A stretch of DNA of 64,000 nucleotides, taken from the NCBI RefSeq assembly GCF_005239225.2, contig NC_133284.1, positions 53,451,416-53,515,415 on the forward strand, in the 5' to 3' direction. Positions within the stretch are counted from its first letter, which is position 1, and the number at the start of each line of letters is the position of its first letter. The notes beneath the pieces are model-generated. The model did no database searches, was not told the origin of the DNA, and saw only the letters and a list, made by a program, of their open reading frames with translations. Shown one piece after another: positions 62,015 to 64,000 of the stretch. Position numbers and translations under genes: made by a program. Origin of the DNA: Populus alba (lineage: Eukaryota; Streptophyta; Magnoliopsida; Malpighiales; Salicaceae).

Positions 62015-62465
62015 CTAGAAAAGAAAAAAGATCAGAAACTTCCATCAAAATTTGGAAATCATAAGTTGAACACAAAGGTACTTGTCTGAATCACTACGGC
62101 TATCATTATATGTACTAATTGTCATTAACTTCATCAATCAACACTAAGTTCAGGTACTGCTAGCTATTGCAAGCAATAAAACAACAATCCAACAAATTCC
62201 TGAGCGAGATGAAGACAAATAGGCCAATGAGCCTACAGCTCGACTAGCACATCGATCTATGCCCCCCTCTGCTTCGGAGGTCTCGAGTTCATGTCCCATT
62301 TTGAGCAAGAAAACAGAAGAACAGAAGCTGAAGAGTTAGGCAAGAAGCAAGAAGGACAACTAAAAGGACCAAAGTGAATATTATACAATCATGAGACAAA
62401 AGACAAATGCAAGATACCATGAAAAGAAATCTATAAGACATTGAGAGGTAAAGAAAGAGAGATAC
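62015..62465 (-). other. Probable 5' UTR intron of the bHLH gene
   Basis: A strong acceptor (TTTTTTCTTTTCTAG) ends 12 bases before the ATG, and a good donor (ATG/GTATCT) lies at 62461-62465 on the minus strand, giving a 451-base leader intron. CT-rich sequence beyond 62580 would suit the transcription start. This is inferred from splice signals only. Confidence 0.5.
62225..62345 (+). mobile_element. Possible SINE fragment inside the leader intron
   Basis: AGCTCGACTAGCACATCGAT (A-box-like) followed by GGAGGTCTCGAGTTCATGTCCC (B-box-like) resembles Salicaceae tRNA-derived SINE heads and is GC-richer than its flanks. No target duplication or poly-A tail is clear. Confidence 0.4.
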
Positions 62466-62716
62466 CATAGATATTGTCCCTTTGAATTCAAGAAGACCCT
62501 GAAGTCACTCGCTAACCAACCTTATCAAACTAATCACACTTAACACAGAGACAAACAGCTTGAAAGAGAAAAGACTTCGCTTAATATTATGGTTATGTGA
62601 CAGAGAGGGGGAGAGGTGGGGAAGTGGGGAGTTAGAGTTTTTGTAGGAGATTAATGAGGGGATTATGGGTTTAAAGATAGAGTAACCAACTCCTAATAAT
62701 TGGGGAGCCTTAATTT

Positions 62717-63081
62717 GGGAAATACATTAGATTTGTCCCTGTATTCTTGTTTCTTTGTCAATATCATCCTTGCCCTAAATTAGTTTTTAATATCATCCCT
62801 ATACTCCACTCTCCTTCAATAACATTAAACCAGTCGCTTCGTAATTTATTTAGCTGTTATATGATGAAAAACAGGTAGAGTATAAATATCAAAAAATACA
62901 ACCTATAATTTTATGACAGAAACTTATTGGGAAATACGGACTGAATTTCTAACGGGGTCATGATTGGAGACTATATTATTGATAGAGGATGGTCTATAGG
63001 GGTTAAATTAAGAAATAATTTGCTACAAGGACAATATTAAAATATTAACAAGAATATAGGGACGAATCTCACGTATTGCCC
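62717..63081. mobile_element. 365-bp terminal-inverted-repeat element (MITE) upstream of the bHLH gene
   Basis: The left end starts GGGAAATACATTAGATTTGT and the right end, read inversely, starts GGGCAATACGTGAGATTCGT; over the first 35 bases 30 positions agree, continuing TCCCT(G/A)TATTCTTGTT. Similarity extends further inward around AATAT(C/T)(A/G)TCCTTG. Internal sequence has no coding capacity. No convincing target duplication was found. It lies about 0.7 kb from the bHLH start codon, within probable promoter DNA. Confidence 0.7.
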
Positions 63082-63419
63082 GCTCTAAACTATACTTCAG
63101 GTGGTTTTTTCTTGTTTATTTGGCAGCTTGGATTTCCCATTAATTCTCTATAAACCGTTACGTTGCATGGCGGCTACTATATATGTATATTACTGCTTCA
63201 TAATTAATTAACCTTGCAGTTACTCTTGCTTTAATTTTGCTTTGTTTTAATAAATTATTTTTTATTTTTTATTGTTAACAATGATTAATGTTAATATTAA
63301 GTGTTTTTCTCTTAATTTTGATGAAAAAATTGTTAAAGTTATACCAAAACTATGATTTCAAGTTATTTTTAATTTTTTTTTGTTTTTAATGTATGTTATC
63401 ATTAGAGGGTAATTATTTT

Positions 63420-63720
63420 TAGTTTAGTTTGGTTTTTATAAGAAAAGGAAGTTATTAAACCGAATTTTTTATTTAAAAAAACCAAAACCGGTTCAAATCG
63501 ACCGGTTTCAGTTAAGTTTGGTTTTGTAGGATAAAAACTGATTTCAAACTGATTTGACTCGGTTTTTTCTAGTTTTGCTTAGTTTTTTCAATTTGGGTTT
63601 TGTTCGGTTTTTTCGGTTTCAGGCTTATAAAATCGAAACCAAACCAAACCGGTTTGTTTTTTTCAAAATTTTAATCGGTTCAATCGGTTTTTTTCACGGT
63701 TCGGTTTTTTCCATTATTTT
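63420..63720. repeat. CGGTTT-rich repeat
   Basis: AACCGGTT, CGGTTTTTTC and CAAACCGGTTTG motifs recur about ten times on both strands within 300 bases, so the stretch can fold on itself. This pattern is a common dispersed plant repeat. The last 280 bases of the window show nothing further. Confidence 0.5.
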
Positions 63721-64000
63721 TTTCTAGTTTTCTCAATTTAATTAGTTTTTCAGGTTTTTTGCTTATCACTGGTCACCATAATAATTTTTTAATTGTTGAA
63801 TGAGTTATTTTTTCTTTAGTAGTGGTTGATAATTTTTTTTCTTTTTTATTTGCGAACATTTTTTCATGTTAAACCTAAATTGGATAATATGAATAAATAT
63901 TAATTTAAATATAATTAGCAAAATAGTAAACAAAATTGCAAATTGAGGGTATATTAATATCTTATTGAAGGTGTGAAAGTGAATGTTACATACCAGGAGA

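Overview
This window looks like nuclear DNA from a woody eudicot, most probably a poplar or willow (Salicaceae). The reasons are strong AT bias, introns with GT/AG borders, short tRNA-derived SINEs and A/T-rich MITE families, and plant-specific protein families. The genus is an inference; the plant origin is secure.

Only two genes look fully intact, and both encode transcription factors. A group IIe WRKY gene (plus strand, three exons, 20077-22780) matches the WRKY14/WRKY35 branch. An atypical bHLH gene of the bHLH52/53 type (minus strand, two coding exons, 61014-62002) has a probable intron in its 5' UTR.

The other recognisable coding material is broken. At the left end lie a PPR relic (about 545-1140, minus) and an eroded, intron-containing copy of the splicing factor gene SMU1 (2030-6159, minus). 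Between 30.6 and 41.2 kb sits a decayed Helitron. It has an RPA70-like gene on the minus strand and, divergently, a Rep/Pif1-helicase gene on the plus strand. The helicase is split by a 5'-truncated LINE with a perfect 10-bp target duplication. A Ty3/Gypsy integrase remnant lies at 46.2-47.6 kb. A short-chain dehydrogenase pseudogene (51.6-54.9 kb) is followed by a second partial copy of its 3' end. Two non-specific lipid-transfer protein copies, both damaged, lie at 57.5 and 58.4-58.75 kb.

The spaces hold small mobile elements: a 1,000-bp hAT-like element with an exact 8-bp target duplication (10677-11676), a SINE with target duplication (12766-12947), a tandem TRIM-like array (15831-16336), several MITE-like pieces, a 365-bp inverted-repeat element upstream of the bHLH gene (62717-63081), and several tandem repeats including one GC-rich minisatellite at 56.7 kb.

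No new multi-gene system was found. The most informative structures are the Helitron with its RPA partner and nested LINE, the tandem TRIM, and the cluster of duplicated and decaying genes between 51 and 59 kb.
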